From assembly GCA_020638465.1 (NCBI GenBank), contig JACKIM010000001.1:1145501-1209500 (forward strand): a DNA stretch of 64,000 bases. Reading direction: 5' to 3'. Position 1 is the first letter of the stretch; each line of letters opens with the position of its first letter. Source of the DNA: Geminicoccaceae bacterium (GTDB taxonomy: Bacteria; Pseudomonadota; Alphaproteobacteria; Geminicoccales; Geminicoccaceae). The notes beneath the pieces were generated by a model. That model did not search any database. It saw only the letters and a program-made list of their open reading frames with translations, and was not told where the DNA came from. Of the stretch, positions 40,587 to 50,065 are shown piece by piece. The translations under genes and the position numbers were made by a program.

Positions 40587-40948
40587 GGGGGGAGGTTATG
40601 ATGGAAGGGTAGCGCAAGAGTCAAGGAATTTTTTCTTATAAATGATTTCGACATCTGTCGTGCCGGTCAAGCCATACCCGGTGAACGGACCAAGACAAAG
40701 CGCTTCATGTGGAAAGCGAAGGTTCGGACCGGTTCACGGAAAATCAAAAAGTCGCGAGAATATTCAATGCAAATCAAGATTTTATGGCAAAAATTCTGGA
40801 AAAACAGGGAGTTGATAAATTTTACGAAAATTGGTGTGGCTTTTTAAGGTAGTTCCATCCGGTGTGCAAGTTTTTATTATGGCATTTTTAAGGCGAGCTT
40901 ATTACACTGGCCGGTGTTGCTAATGCCAATCAGGAGGTTACAAGCAAA
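40587..40948. other. AT-rich intergenic region
   Basis: 362 bp, clearly richer in A+T than its surroundings. It contains an imperfect inverted repeat (GTGAACGGACC near 40682 and GGACCGGTTCAC near 40727) and a near-match to a CtrA box (TTAA at 40888 and TTAT at 40899, seven bases apart) about 50 bp before the YdcH gene. No gene seen. Confidence 0.5.
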
Positions 40949-41158
40949 ATGTCCTTGCAAGAGCATGTCGTAAGTCTCCGAAGCAAGCATGCCCGTCTCG
41001 AACAGCTTATCGACGACGAGCAACATAGACCCCTTCCTGACCAGACAACTCTTGCGAAGCTCAAACGGGAAAAGCTCCGGGTCAAGGATGAGCTGGAGAA
41101 TTTACAATTGGAAGTTGAGAGTCGTGCGGGAGCTGCCAGCTCCGCAACCATCAACTGA
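40949..41158 (+). CDS. YdcH/DUF465 family small coiled-coil protein
   Basis: 69 residues matching the DUF465 (YdcH) family: EHVVSLRSKHARLEQLIDDE then LKREKLRVKDELENLQ, a short helical hairpin. Function unknown. Good AGGAGG ribosome site at 40931. A weak stem (GGTCGC-GTGA-GCGGCC, about 41169-41184) with TTTTCGTTT follows and may end the transcript. Confidence 0.85.
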   Translation: MSLQEHVVSLRSKHARLEQLIDDEQHRPLPDQTTLAKLKREKLRVKDELENLQLEVESRAGAASSATIN

Positions 41159-41316
41159 ACTTCGGCAAGGTCGCGTGAGCGGCCGTTTTCGTTTGTAGCC
41201 CGCATCAGCGGCGGCATGTTGTTCCTTGATGTGTTTTTCGCCGGATGCGGAGGAATGTCGACAGGGACTGCGGTCCTTGGCGCAGAACATGTGACCAGAA
41301 CTCCAACGGGCTTCGC

Positions 41317-41342
41317 GACAGGGCACCTGAAGGTGCCCTGTC
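41317..41342. terminator. Strong hairpin after the FAH-family gene
   Basis: GACAGGGCACCT-GA-AGGTGCCCTGTC is a perfect 12-bp inverted repeat 35 bp beyond the minus-strand stop at 41378. There is no T-tract, so it may end or stabilise the mRNA 3' end instead of terminating by the intrinsic mechanism. Confidence 0.5.
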
Positions 41343-41377
41343 CTGTATCGATGGACCCGTTGCGACGACAACGTGAT

Positions 41378-42547
41378 TCAGAGCAGGTTGCGCGAAGAGA
41401 GATTCCGCAGCAGGGCAGTGGTACCGAAGACCCATGGTGCCGCCTTGTCGGAAGTTGTCACATCGTTGACAAGCGCTCCCAGTCCCGCACTGCGGATGGT
41501 GACGATGTCGCCCGCCTTGTGGGTGAAGCCTTCTCCCTTGACGTCCCGGTCCTCGGTGGGCGCAAACATGGTTCCGCAGAAGAGCACCGCGCCATCGGGG
41601 TATTGGTGCGTATGGCCGCAAAGCGCCTGGGCGAGGTCCAGCGGGTCGCGGCTGATCTGGCTCATTGAACTCGAACCGCGCAGGACGAAGCCGTCCTTGC
41701 CGGTCACTTCGAGCTCGACCGTTTCGCCGCGCACGTCATCAAGACCGTAGCTGTCGTCGAAGAGGCGGATGAACGGGCCGATGGAGCAGGATGCGTTGTT
41801 GTCCTTGGCCTTGCTCAGCAACAGCGCACTGCGCCCCTCGAAATCGCGCAGGTTGACGTCGTTTCCGAGCGTCGCGCCGACGATGCGGCCTTTGGAAGAT
41901 ATGGCCAGCACCACCTCGGGTTCGGGGTTGTTCCAGTTCGACCGCGGATGCAGGCCCACCTGGTCACCATGGCCGACAGCGCTCATTGGTTGCGCTTTGG
42001 TGAATATTTCCGCATCGACACCGATGCCGACTTCCAGATATTGCGACCAGAGGCCCTGTTCGATCAGGTGATCCTTGAGTTTCAGCGCGCCCTGCGAGCC
42101 CGGTTCGACCGAGCGCAAATCGCCGCCGATCAGCGACTCGACGCGGGTGCGGATATCGAGCGCCCTCGCTGCATCGCCACGCGCCTGCTCTTCGATGACC
42201 CGCTCCAGCATGCTCCTGACGAAGGTCACGCCTGCCGCCTTGAGGGCCTGCAGGTCGACGGGAGCAAGCAGGCGCGGGGTTGTCGGCGACCGATCGGCGG
42301 CAACCGTGGAGCGCAGCAACTCGTCGAGACCCATGAGGCGCTCGCCCTGCACGGAACGCGCGGCATCGGCCGGATCGTCGAGATCGAGCAGTTCGCTCAT
42401 CAGCGGGAACTTGCGGGTCAGGTCGACCAGGCCGTCCCGTTCGACCCGCACGACATGCGGGCCGTCATCGAGCCACACGCGCCCGAGCAGCGTTCCCTTG
42501 CAGCCATCTTCCGGCAGTGTCCGTTCGGCGGACAGTTCAAGGCTCAT
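41378..42547 (-). CDS. Fumarylacetoacetate hydrolase (FAH)-family protein, GguC-like
   Basis: 389 residues. FAH catalytic fold with NNPEPEVVLAISSKGRIVGA (metal-binding Glu residues in EPE), GNDVNLRDFEGRSALLLSKA and a central VTFVRSMLERVIEEQARGD block. The GguC/AraD1-like subgroup acts on keto-deoxy sugar acids or related oxo acids; the exact substrate is not determinable. The ATG at 42547 is preceded by GGGGAGAAACG. It lies 41 bp downstream of the acyl-CoA synthetase gene, probably one operon. Confidence 0.82.
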   Translation of the reverse strand: MSLELSAERTLPEDGCKGTLLGRVWLDDGPHVVRVERDGLVDLTRKFPLMSELLDLDDPADAARSVQGERLMGLDELLRSTVAADRSPTTPRLLAPVDLQALKAAGVTFVRSMLERVIEEQARGDAARALDIRTRVESLIGGDLRSVEPGSQGALKLKDHLIEQGLWSQYLEVGIGVDAEIFTKAQPMSAVGHGDQVGLHPRSNWNNPEPEVVLAISSKGRIVGATLGNDVNLRDFEGRSALLLSKAKDNNASCSIGPFIRLFDDSYGLDDVRGETVELEVTGKDGFVLRGSSSMSQISRDPLDLAQALCGHTHQYPDGAVLFCGTMFAPTEDRDVKGEGFTHKAGDIVTIRSAGLGALVNDVTTSDKAAPWVFGTTALLRNLSSRNLL

Positions 42548-42588
42548 CGTTTCTCCCCTTGCTGATGATGTGTCGGAGGCGGGCGGCG

Positions 42589-44241
42589 TCAAAGCCCGCG
42601 CGCCCGCTCCCGGAGCTGGAATTTCTGGACCTTGCCGGTCGAAGTCTTGGGCAGCGGGCCGAAAATGAACGTCCTGGGGACCTTGTAATGGGCGAGATGT
42701 TCCCGGCAGTGCGTCTGGAGTTCGGCGTGGGAGACCTCTGTACCCTCCTTCAATGTGACGAAGGCACAGGGAGTCTCGCCCCACTTTTCGTCGGGACGGG
42801 CGACGACGGCGGCTTCAAGAACGGAAGGGTGGCGATAGAGCGCCCCTTCCACCTCGATCGAGGAGATATTCTCGCCGCCGGAAATGATGATGTCCTTCGA
42901 CCGGTCCCTGATCTCGACATAGCCGTCGGCGTGGCAGACAGCGAGGTCGCCGGTGTGGAACCATCCTCCGGCAAAGGCGGTGTCGGTGGCCTCCCGGTTC
43001 TTGAGGTAGCCCTTCATGACGTCGTGGCCCCGCATCATGATCTCGCCGACGGTCGTTCCATCGCGCGGAACTTCCACCATGGTTCCGGGATCCATGACCG
43101 ACAGCCCTTCGAGCACGGGATAGCGCACGCCCTGCCGGGCCATCCGGTCGGCGCGGGCACGGCTGTCGAGGCCGGACCAGTCATCCTGGACCGCGCAGAC
43201 GGTCGCGGGACCATAGACTTCGGTGAGGCCGTAGACGTGCGTGACCTCGATGCCGAGCCGTTCCATCCTTTCGAGTACGGCAGCCGGCGGCGCTGAGGCC
43301 GCCGTCATCATCCGCACCTTGTGGCCGAAGTCGCGCCGGTCGCTGTCGGGTGCATTCACGATGAGGCTCATGACGATCGGAGCGCCGCACAGATGGGTGA
43401 CGCCATGTTCGGCGATCGCGGTGTAGATGGCGGCGCTCTCGACCCGTCGCAGGCAGACATGCGTCCCGGCCTGAAGGCAGACCGTCCATGGAAAGCACCA
43501 CCCGTTGCAGTGAAACATCGGCAGTGTCCAGAGATAGACCGAAGCCTGTTCCATGCCCCATACGATCACGTTGCCGACCGCATTCAGATAGGCGCCCCGA
43601 TGATGGTAGACGACCCCCTTGGGGTGGCCGGTCGTGCCCGACGTGTAGTTCAGCGATATGGCCTGCCATTCGTCGGCGGGGAGAAGGGGATCGAAATCGG
43701 CATCGCCCGAACGCAGGAACGCCTCGTATTCGATGTCTCCCGGAGAGGTCCCGGTGGCGCCGCGATATTCCGGGTCGATGATGTCGACGACGGCGACCTT
43801 GCGGCCGATACTGTCCAGTGCTTCCCGGATCGCCGGTGCGAACTCGCTGTCGACCAGGATCAGGCGGGTTTCACTGTGTTCGATGATGTAGGCAAGGGTC
43901 GCGGCGTCGAGGCGGTAGTTGAGCGCGTTGAGGACCGCACCGGCCATGGGAACGCCGTAATGGGCCTCGACCATCGCCGGGATATTGGGGGCCATGATCG
44001 CCACCGTATCTCCGGGAACGATGCCGTTCTTCACCAGCGCCGACGCGAGCCTGCGGCAGCGTTCGCGCAGTTCGGCGTAGCTGCGCCGGATCGGGCCGTG
44101 GATGACCGCGATGCGTTCGGGGTGGATGTCGGCGGTACGTTCCAGGAAGCTCAATGGTGTCAGGCTGGTGAAATTCGCATCGTTGCGATCGAGGTTCCGT
44201 TCGTACGCGGATTGCGCCGGGTGCCGGCAGTAGCGTGTCAT
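42589..44241 (-). CDS. AMP-dependent acyl-CoA synthetase (DmdB/medium-chain type)
   Basis: 550 residues of the ANL superfamily. P-loop LNYTSGTTGHPKGVVYHHRG, A5 motif VYGLTEVYGPAT, the GWFHTGDLA hinge region and the C-terminal PKTSTGKVQKF catalytic Lys are all seen. Sequence style matches 3-methylmercaptopropionyl-CoA ligase and medium-chain fatty acid ligases. GGGGAGGTG lies 10 bases before the ATG. Followed by the FAH-family gene on the same strand. Confidence 0.88.
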   Translation of the reverse strand: MTRYCRHPAQSAYERNLDRNDANFTSLTPLSFLERTADIHPERIAVIHGPIRRSYAELRERCRRLASALVKNGIVPGDTVAIMAPNIPAMVEAHYGVPMAGAVLNALNYRLDAATLAYIIEHSETRLILVDSEFAPAIREALDSIGRKVAVVDIIDPEYRGATGTSPGDIEYEAFLRSGDADFDPLLPADEWQAISLNYTSGTTGHPKGVVYHHRGAYLNAVGNVIVWGMEQASVYLWTLPMFHCNGWCFPWTVCLQAGTHVCLRRVESAAIYTAIAEHGVTHLCGAPIVMSLIVNAPDSDRRDFGHKVRMMTAASAPPAAVLERMERLGIEVTHVYGLTEVYGPATVCAVQDDWSGLDSRARADRMARQGVRYPVLEGLSVMDPGTMVEVPRDGTTVGEIMMRGHDVMKGYLKNREATDTAFAGGWFHTGDLAVCHADGYVEIRDRSKDIIISGGENISSIEVEGALYRHPSVLEAAVVARPDEKWGETPCAFVTLKEGTEVSHAELQTHCREHLAHYKVPRTFIFGPLPKTSTGKVQKFQLRERARGL

Positions 44242-44448
44242 CGGATCGATTCACCTCCCCAATAGGCACGGCATTCCGAATGCGCCTGCCTGCCAGTTGC
44301 ACGCAGCGACGGTGTGCCGTTTGCCCATACATATCAGGATGGCCGCGAGCCTGAAACAAGGCATGCGCATGAGTCTGCTCCCGTCATGCGCTTCTTCGAT
44401 GACTTCTTCGCGAAATCCGGCAATTCGGGAAGATTGCAAACATGGAAA

Positions 44449-44473
44449 CGCCGCCGGAATCGATCCGGCGGCG
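44449..44473 (-). terminator. Terminator after dacA
   Basis: CGCCGCCGGA and TCCGGCGGCG form a perfect 10-bp stem with a 5-base loop, followed on the minus strand by TTTCC. It starts about 33 bp past the dacA stop. The rest of 44242-44506 shows no gene. Confidence 0.6.
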
Positions 44474-44506
44474 CATCTGGCAAGTCTTTCCGAGAGGATC
44501 GGACGT

Positions 44507-45874
44507 TCAGCGGGCGGCGGCGACGCGCATGGGGCCCGTACGCAGGACAAGGCAATCCTGCTTCTGGCGGTGCAGCGCCTTGCATGCGGTCTCGGCTTCC
44601 TTCTGGCTCAGGCCGACGAGGCGGGAACGATAGACCGGCCGCCGGCCGCTGCGCAGGGCGCTGACGTCGACATTCCCCTTGAGCAGGATCGACGGCAGTT
44701 TCTGGGCTATCCTGTACGCCTGACGTCGCGCCTTGTTCGCGTCATGGTAGGCACCGACCTGAACACCGTAATCTCCCTGGGCGAGCTGCTTGGGCTGGCC
44801 TTCCTTGAGGCGCATTCCCGGCTTGGGGGCCGGCAGCATCAGGTCGTCATCCGAGGCGACGACGGGGGCCACCACCACCGGCAAATCGCCGGAATCATCG
44901 ACGAGAGATTCGGCCAGTGCCACGATCTGCGGCTCGTCAGTCTGCGTGCCGGCCATCGCCGGCTTGGGCAACACGGGATCGATGCTGGCCAATACCGTAG
45001 CCGGCGCCGCGGGCTTGATCCTGGGGGGACCCAATACGAGGAGCGGCGCCGGTTCGGGTTTCTTCGGAAGTTTCGAAAAACCCAGATCCATCAGGCGGGC
45101 AACTTCCGCATCACGCGAGGTTGCCGTGCGGCCACCGAATACCACGGTGATGATGCGACGGCCGTTCCGCTTCGCCGACGCCGCGAGATTGAATCCCGAA
45201 GCCTGGATGTAACCCGTCTTGAGACCATCCATGCCGTCATAACGCTTCATCAACCTGTTATGGGTGCGATAGGTCCGACCATTGTAGCGAAAGGAAGCCG
45301 CACTGAAATACCGGTAACGGTCGCCATGCCTGGAAATCAGGCTGCGGGCGAGTGTCGCCATGTCGCGGGCAGTGGTCTTCTGGTGGCGATTGGGCAGGCC
45401 GGATGCGTTCTTGAAGGTCGTCTTGCTCATGCCGAGCGCACGCGCCTTCTTGGTCATCTTGATCGCGAACTGGATCTCGCTGTCGGCCAGCGCCTCGGCA
45501 ATGACGACAGCGACGTCGTTGGCCGACTTGGTGGTCAGGGCGAAGATGGCATCCTCGACGCTGATCGTCGCGCCCCGCTTCAGGCCAAGGCGCGAGGCCG
45601 GCATGCCGGCGGCCCTGCGGCTGACCTTCAGTTTCGATTTCAGGCTCAGCTTTCCGGCGTCCATCGCGTCGAACAGCATGTACAAGGTCATCATCTTCGT
45701 CAGCGAGGCCGGATAGACCAGCTTGTCCACGTGACTGGAATGGATGATCTTGCCGGTATCATAGTCCATGACGATAGCGGTGTACTGACGCGCAGCGGCC
45801 GGAGTTGCCGTCGCGAACCATGCCATGGCCAGGACAGCCATGACTCTCACGCCAAATTTGAACACGCCTGTCAC
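44507..45874 (-). CDS. dacA: D-alanyl-D-alanine carboxypeptidase with SPOR domain
   Basis: 455 residues from a GTG at 45874. Signal peptide 1-28 (MAVLAMAWFATATPAAA core), then the penicillin-binding transpeptidase fold: SxxK in YPASLTKMM, SxN in TKSANDVAV and KTG in DGLKTGYIQ. A Pro/Ala-rich linker leads to a C-terminal SPOR domain (YGVQVGAYHDANKARRQAYR) that binds denuded peptidoglycan at the septum. It trims pentapeptide side chains. GAAGGA sits nine bases upstream of the chosen GTG; an in-frame ATG at 45925 would add 17 residues before the signal. Confidence 0.92.
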   Translation of the reverse strand: MTGVFKFGVRVMAVLAMAWFATATPAAARQYTAIVMDYDTGKIIHSSHVDKLVYPASLTKMMTLYMLFDAMDAGKLSLKSKLKVSRRAAGMPASRLGLKRGATISVEDAIFALTTKSANDVAVVIAEALADSEIQFAIKMTKKARALGMSKTTFKNASGLPNRHQKTTARDMATLARSLISRHGDRYRYFSAASFRYNGRTYRTHNRLMKRYDGMDGLKTGYIQASGFNLAASAKRNGRRIITVVFGGRTATSRDAEVARLMDLGFSKLPKKPEPAPLLVLGPPRIKPAAPATVLASIDPVLPKPAMAGTQTDEPQIVALAESLVDDSGDLPVVVAPVVASDDDLMLPAPKPGMRLKEGQPKQLAQGDYGVQVGAYHDANKARRQAYRIAQKLPSILLKGNVDVSALRSGRRPVYRSRLVGLSQKEAETACKALHRQKQDCLVLRTGPMRVAAAR

Positions 45875-45966
45875 GATCACGGGTCCTTCGACGATGGGTG
45901 AATGTCCAACCGCTGCACGCAGCATTCCAGATAACGAACGTCAGCTGCAATACTTATCGCAAATGG

Positions 45967-45981
45967 TTAACGTTCGATTAA
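45967..45981 (-). promoter_or_regulatory. CtrA-type box upstream of dacA
   Basis: TTAA at 45967-45970 and TTAA at 45978-45981 with seven bases between (CGTTCGA). It is about 93 bp before the dacA GTG. An exact match to the CtrA pattern; suggests cell-cycle control of this carboxypeptidase. Confidence 0.55.
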
Positions 45982-46044
45982 AGGAAATCAACTAACAGGC
46001 GTACTTTTTTATGGAATTGTGTCGCATGCGTTCCCGTCGTGCGA

Positions 46045-47019
46045 TCATTCCGCAACAGGCTCAAGCCACTTCTTGTAGATGTATCCCTCCTGGCCATTGG
46101 GCAGGACGACCCTTTTCCAACCGAGCTTCTCGCCGATGACCCGCACCTTGACATTGCCGTCCACTGCTCCGACCCGAGCATCGTCGTTGCTGGGTCCCGC
46201 GCGAAAATACACGGCCGAAATCGTCCGATAGATGTCCCCGTTGCCGGAATCGGCCGGGGCAACGGCCTGTTCCGCGGCCGTGCTTTCCGGTTCCGTCCTT
46301 GCGGTGTCGCCGCCGGTCGTGGCAGCGTCATCCACGCCCCTATCCGCGGCAACCGGTGCCGTGGGAACGGATGCGGCCGCCGATTCCGCATCGGTAGTCG
46401 TCTGCGCCATGGAGGATTCCGGAATCGCGGGAGGCGAGTTGCTGGCGGTCGGGGTAGCTGCCGGAGCCGACATGGCGGCTTCAAGTTGACCCACGACCCT
46501 CTTGAGATCGGCATTCTCGGGATCTCTCGCGAGCGCGGCCTTGTAGTCGGCAAGCGCACCGTCGAGGTCACCTTCTTCCGCGTTCAGCTGGGCGCGCTTG
46601 ATATAGGCCGCGGGGTGGGTCGGATCGGTCGCGATGGCTGAGTCGAAGTCGGCGCGAGCTTTTTCGGCCGAGTTCTCCTTGATGTAATCCATGCCGCGCT
46701 TCAGGTAAGCGACGCGCAGGTTGCGCAAGGTGGTCTCGTCCTTGGGGGACAGCGTCAGTGCCTTGCTGTAGTCCTCTATGGCACGATCGGTGTCTCCGAT
46801 CTCACCGAGTGCGACACCTCGATTGTTGTAGGTGATCGCCAGCGCCTCCGGATCGAGTTCGCCCGAGGTGATCGCCCTGCCGAAGGCGTCGATGGCAAGT
46901 TGGTACTGACCGGATTTGAAAGCCGTGTTGCCTTCCTTCACATCAGTCAGTGCATCGGCATGTGCGGAACCTTGCCATAGGACAAGAGCGAAAGCGGCGA
47001 GGATCAGCAGACCGCGCAT
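46045..47019 (-). CDS. Exported TPR-repeat protein with C-terminal SH3-like domain
   Basis: 324 residues. Signal peptide 1-22 (LLILAAFALVLWQGSAHA). Four TPR units at about 23-160 (NNRGVALGEIGDTDRAIEDY; AYIKRAQLNAEEGDLDGALA). A Ser/Thr/Ala-rich linker at 180-255, then a bacterial SH3 (SH3b) domain: AVYFRAGPSNDDARVG through GYIYKKWLEPV. Likely a periplasmic scaffold binding cell wall; partner unknown. AAAGGAG lies nine bases before the ATG. Confidence 0.82.
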   Translation of the reverse strand: MRGLLILAAFALVLWQGSAHADALTDVKEGNTAFKSGQYQLAIDAFGRAITSGELDPEALAITYNNRGVALGEIGDTDRAIEDYSKALTLSPKDETTLRNLRVAYLKRGMDYIKENSAEKARADFDSAIATDPTHPAAYIKRAQLNAEEGDLDGALADYKAALARDPENADLKRVVGQLEAAMSAPAATPTASNSPPAIPESSMAQTTTDAESAAASVPTAPVAADRGVDDAATTGGDTARTEPESTAAEQAVAPADSGNGDIYRTISAVYFRAGPSNDDARVGAVDGNVKVRVIGEKLGWKRVVLPNGQEGYIYKKWLEPVAE

Positions 47020-47105
47020 TCCATCAAACTCCTTTCAAGGGGGAGGACCATCGTCCACGGTGCGCATTCATCAAGGCAAAAGTGTAGCATTCAAAAGCCA
47101 TTTCG

Positions 47106-48470
47106 TCAGCCGCGCTTCCTGGCATTCCGGGTCTTGCGCAACTTCTGCCGAAGCGGCTCCGCCGCACCTTCATGAACATTCTGCGGACTTCGGGTCAGTG
47201 CGACAGCTCCGGCCGGCACATTTCTGGTAATCACGCTTCCGGCTCCGACAATGGCACCATCGCCAATGCTGACCGGGGCAACCAGTGCCGAATTCGAGCC
47301 GATGAAAACCCGTTCGCCCAGTTCGGTCCGATGCTTGCCGAAGCCGTCATAATTGCAGGTGATCGTTCCGGCGCCGATGTTCGAGCCGCCGCCCACGCTG
47401 CAATCGCCGAGATAGGTGAGGTGGTTCGCCTTGGCTCCGGGACCGAGTTCCGCATTCTTGATCTCGACGAAATTGCCCACGTGGACATCGGCTGCAAGCC
47501 TGGAACCGGGGCGCAACCGCGCATAGGGGCCAACAATTGCGCCGGGGCCGATATCGGCATCCTCGACATGGCTGAATGCGCGGATGCGCGCACCTTCGCC
47601 CACCTGCGCGCGACCGGCAAAGACCACATTGGGCTCAATAACCGCTCCGGCACAGATATCGACATCGGCACAAAGCCAGACGGTCTCGGGAGCAGGCATG
47701 ATCACTCCGGCATCCATCAACTCCGTCCGGCGGCGATTCTGCCAGATGGCTTCGGCCTCGGCAAGCTGTGCCTGGGAATTGACGCCGTGACCTTCCTGCC
47801 AGGGCCCTTCGAGCGATACGCAATTATAGCCACGCCGAACAGCCAGAGTGACGATATCCGTCAGGTAATACTCGTTCTTTTCCGGTTGCAGTTCGATGGC
47901 TTCGACCAGCTCGCGCAGCAATGCGCCGTCGATGGCCATCACGCCGGAATTGCACAGGCCCTCGCGGCGCAGCTTCTCGTCGGCATGACGATGCTCGACG
48001 ATCTCGACAAGATGCCCGTCATCGCCGATCCGCAAGCGGCCGTAGCCATCGTTCGCGGGCGGATTCATGCCGAGCACCGCGACGGCGGCGCCATGAAGTT
48101 CCCGCGCAGCCACAAGGCGCCGTACGGTATCCTCCAGCAACAGTGGAGTGTCGCCGAACAGTACAAGAACCGTTCCGCGGCCTTCCAGACCGCCCATCGC
48201 CGCAGCGACCGCATGCCCGGTGCCCAGGGGGGGATCCTGAATAGCGATACGAAGTTCCGGGTCGATTTCCCGGGCGACGTTTTCCACGGTCTCCATGCCG
48301 GGAGCGAGAACCAGGACCGTTCGCTCGCAGCCGAGATCTTGTGTCAGCTTCAGGACATGTCCTATCAGCGGTCGACCGGCCAGCGGATGCAAAACCTTGG
48401 GAAGAGGTGCGCGCATCCGCGTACCCTTGCCGGCTGCAAGGACTACAGCGCTCAAAAGCCCCACGCTCAT
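47106..48470 (-). CDS. glmU: Bifunctional GlcNAc-1-phosphate uridyltransferase/acetyltransferase
   Basis: 454 residues. N-terminal nucleotidyltransferase with LAAGKGTRMRAPLPKVLHPL, QDPPLGTGHAV and FGDTPLL; C-terminal left-handed beta-helix with GPYARLRPGS, GNFVEIKNAELGPGAKANHL and GAGTITCNYDGFGKHRT. Makes UDP-GlcNAc for peptidoglycan and lipid A. The ATG at 48470 is fixed by the LSAVVLAAG start. glmS does not follow. Confidence 0.96.
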   Translation of the reverse strand: MSVGLLSAVVLAAGKGTRMRAPLPKVLHPLAGRPLIGHVLKLTQDLGCERTVLVLAPGMETVENVAREIDPELRIAIQDPPLGTGHAVAAAMGGLEGRGTVLVLFGDTPLLLEDTVRRLVAARELHGAAVAVLGMNPPANDGYGRLRIGDDGHLVEIVEHRHADEKLRREGLCNSGVMAIDGALLRELVEAIELQPEKNEYYLTDIVTLAVRRGYNCVSLEGPWQEGHGVNSQAQLAEAEAIWQNRRRTELMDAGVIMPAPETVWLCADVDICAGAVIEPNVVFAGRAQVGEGARIRAFSHVEDADIGPGAIVGPYARLRPGSRLAADVHVGNFVEIKNAELGPGAKANHLTYLGDCSVGGGSNIGAGTITCNYDGFGKHRTELGERVFIGSNSALVAPVSIGDGAIVGAGSVITRNVPAGAVALTRSPQNVHEGAAEPLRQKLRKTRNARKRG

Positions 48471-48619
48471 CGGTCACCTGCTCATGAAAGATTCGAGGTC
48501 CGAGGGTCGAACTAGCGTTCATGACGGATCGATGCAAGGTCGCCTGTATGCCGATCAGCCACCGATACGCCGGCATTTGTCGTCACCGGGGTCTCCGGGG
48601 ATGATCTGCCATCCCGGGA

Positions 48620-49099
48620 TCACGGATTGTAGATCACGCCGCCGAGGACCGGCGGCATATGGACTCCCAGATTGACCGGCCCCAGATCGAGCCCGGCGTT
48701 CTTGTGCTGCCAGCCGCTCATGTAGGTGACATTCCATCGCCTGTCGTCATGAGTGAGAACGAAGCGACGGTCGTTGAAACCGTGACAGTGACCACCCCGC
48801 GACGGATCCTCGGCATTGACCCCGCCGACAACGTCATAACGGAGATTGACTTCAATCCGGTCCGCATTTCTCGACACTTCATTGACACGCGTGATGGCAT
48901 TCATTCGCGGGTTGGTGCAAAGGGCGCGATTCTCGACGGCCCATTTTTCGTAATAGTCGCGCACGCTCCGCTCCACCTGCGGGTCGAGGCCGTCGGTCAT
49001 GGCCCCGCACCCGCAGAGAATGCCCATGGCGACCCCGAGAAGCGAGCCCGGTGCCCGGATGCCGCCCGTCCTGCGATATCCCGATACCTTTTCGACCAT
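48620..49099 (-). CDS. Probable lipoprotein of unknown function
   Basis: 159 residues. Hydrophobic LLGVAMGILCGCGAM at about 20-35 has a lipobox-like LCGC. The mature part has blocks VERSVRDYYEKWAVENR, EVSRNADRIEVNLRYDV and RRWNVTYMSGWQH; no family recognised. The ATG at 49099 is chosen for AGGAG upstream; an earlier ATG at 49138 lacks one. Divergent from the SDR gene. Confidence 0.6.
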   Translation of the reverse strand: MVEKVSGYRRTGGIRAPGSLLGVAMGILCGCGAMTDGLDPQVERSVRDYYEKWAVENRALCTNPRMNAITRVNEVSRNADRIEVNLRYDVVGGVNAEDPSRGGHCHGFNDRRFVLTHDDRRWNVTYMSGWQHKNAGLDLGPVNLGVHMPPVLGGVIYNP

Positions 49100-49189
49100 C
49101 CGGGCTCCTCCGCCTGCCATTTCCACACGAATAGCCATGTCATGCGGTCGATGCTACGGTTCCGCCAGAAGAATCAACGGGAGAGTGGA

Positions 49190-49963
49190 ATGCGGTTCGC
49201 GGGCAAGGCGGTGATCGTCACGGGTGCAGGGCGCGGCATCGGGCTTGCATGCGCGCGTCGCTTCGCAAGCGAGGGAGCCTACGTGATCGTTGCCGAGCGG
49301 GATGAGCAGTCAGGATCGCAGGCGGCCGCGATGATTGTATCCGACGGCGGCCTTGCCCAGTTCGTCCACACCGACGTCGCCGATGCGCGATCGGCCGGGG
49401 CGGTCGTCGATGCGACACTGGAATGGGCCGGTCGCGTCGATGTCTTGATCAACAACGCCGGGATCGTCCGGACAGGCAATATTCTCGATATGACAGAGGC
49501 CGATTTTGACGATGTGATCGGTGTCAACCTCAAGGGGGCATTCCTGGTCGGTCAGGCCGCTGCAAACGTCATGGCCCAGCGAGGCGGCGGAGCCATCGTG
49601 AACATGTCGTCGATCAACGCGCAGGTCGCGATCGCCGACCAGCTCGCCTATGTCGTCAGCAAGGGCGGGCTCAATCAGCTTACCCGTGCGATGGCCCTGG
49701 GGCTGGCCGATCGCAACATTCGCGTGAATGCCATCGGGCCGGGATCAATCCGCACCGAAATGCTCGACCAGGTGATGAACGATGACAGCGCGCGCTACCG
49801 CATCCTGTCGCGTACACCCTTGATGCGTCCGGGCGAGCCGGATGAGATCGCGGCACTCGCGGCTTTTCTTGCAAGTGACGAAGCGAGCTATATAACCGGC
49901 GAAATCATCTACGCTGATGGCGGTCGCCTCGCCCTCAACTATACCGTGTCCGTACCCGATTGA
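49190..49963 (+). CDS. Short-chain dehydrogenase/reductase
   Basis: 257 residues, classical SDR. Cofactor loop VTGAGRGIGLACA, NNAG at VLINNAGIVRTG, catalytic Ser in NMSSINAQ, and Tyr-x-x-x-Lys in QLAYVVSKGGL. Acidic residue after beta-2 (AERDEQ) suggests NAD preference. Substrate unknown. GGGAGAGTGGA precedes the ATG at 49190. Confidence 0.88.
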   Translation: MRFAGKAVIVTGAGRGIGLACARRFASEGAYVIVAERDEQSGSQAAAMIVSDGGLAQFVHTDVADARSAGAVVDATLEWAGRVDVLINNAGIVRTGNILDMTEADFDDVIGVNLKGAFLVGQAAANVMAQRGGGAIVNMSSINAQVAIADQLAYVVSKGGLNQLTRAMALGLADRNIRVNAIGPGSIRTEMLDQVMNDDSARYRILSRTPLMRPGEPDEIAALAAFLASDEASYITGEIIYADGGRLALNYTVSVPD

Positions 49964-50065
49964 ACCCGTGGTCTTCGCGATTCCGGGGAATTGCGTCGCC
50001 AGGCAGGTTTCGACGGTCCGGGGCAAGCGGGGCCATCAGCAGGATCAGACGCCGAGGAGCTATTT

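Noticed and set aside
40682..40745. Hairpin RNA in the AT-rich gap
   Set aside because: The arms are imperfect and offset; no conserved RNA family is recognisable.
40888..40902. CtrA-like box upstream of the YdcH gene
   Set aside because: The second half is TTAT rather than TTAA, so it is only a near-match; kept in the region note, not listed as a site.
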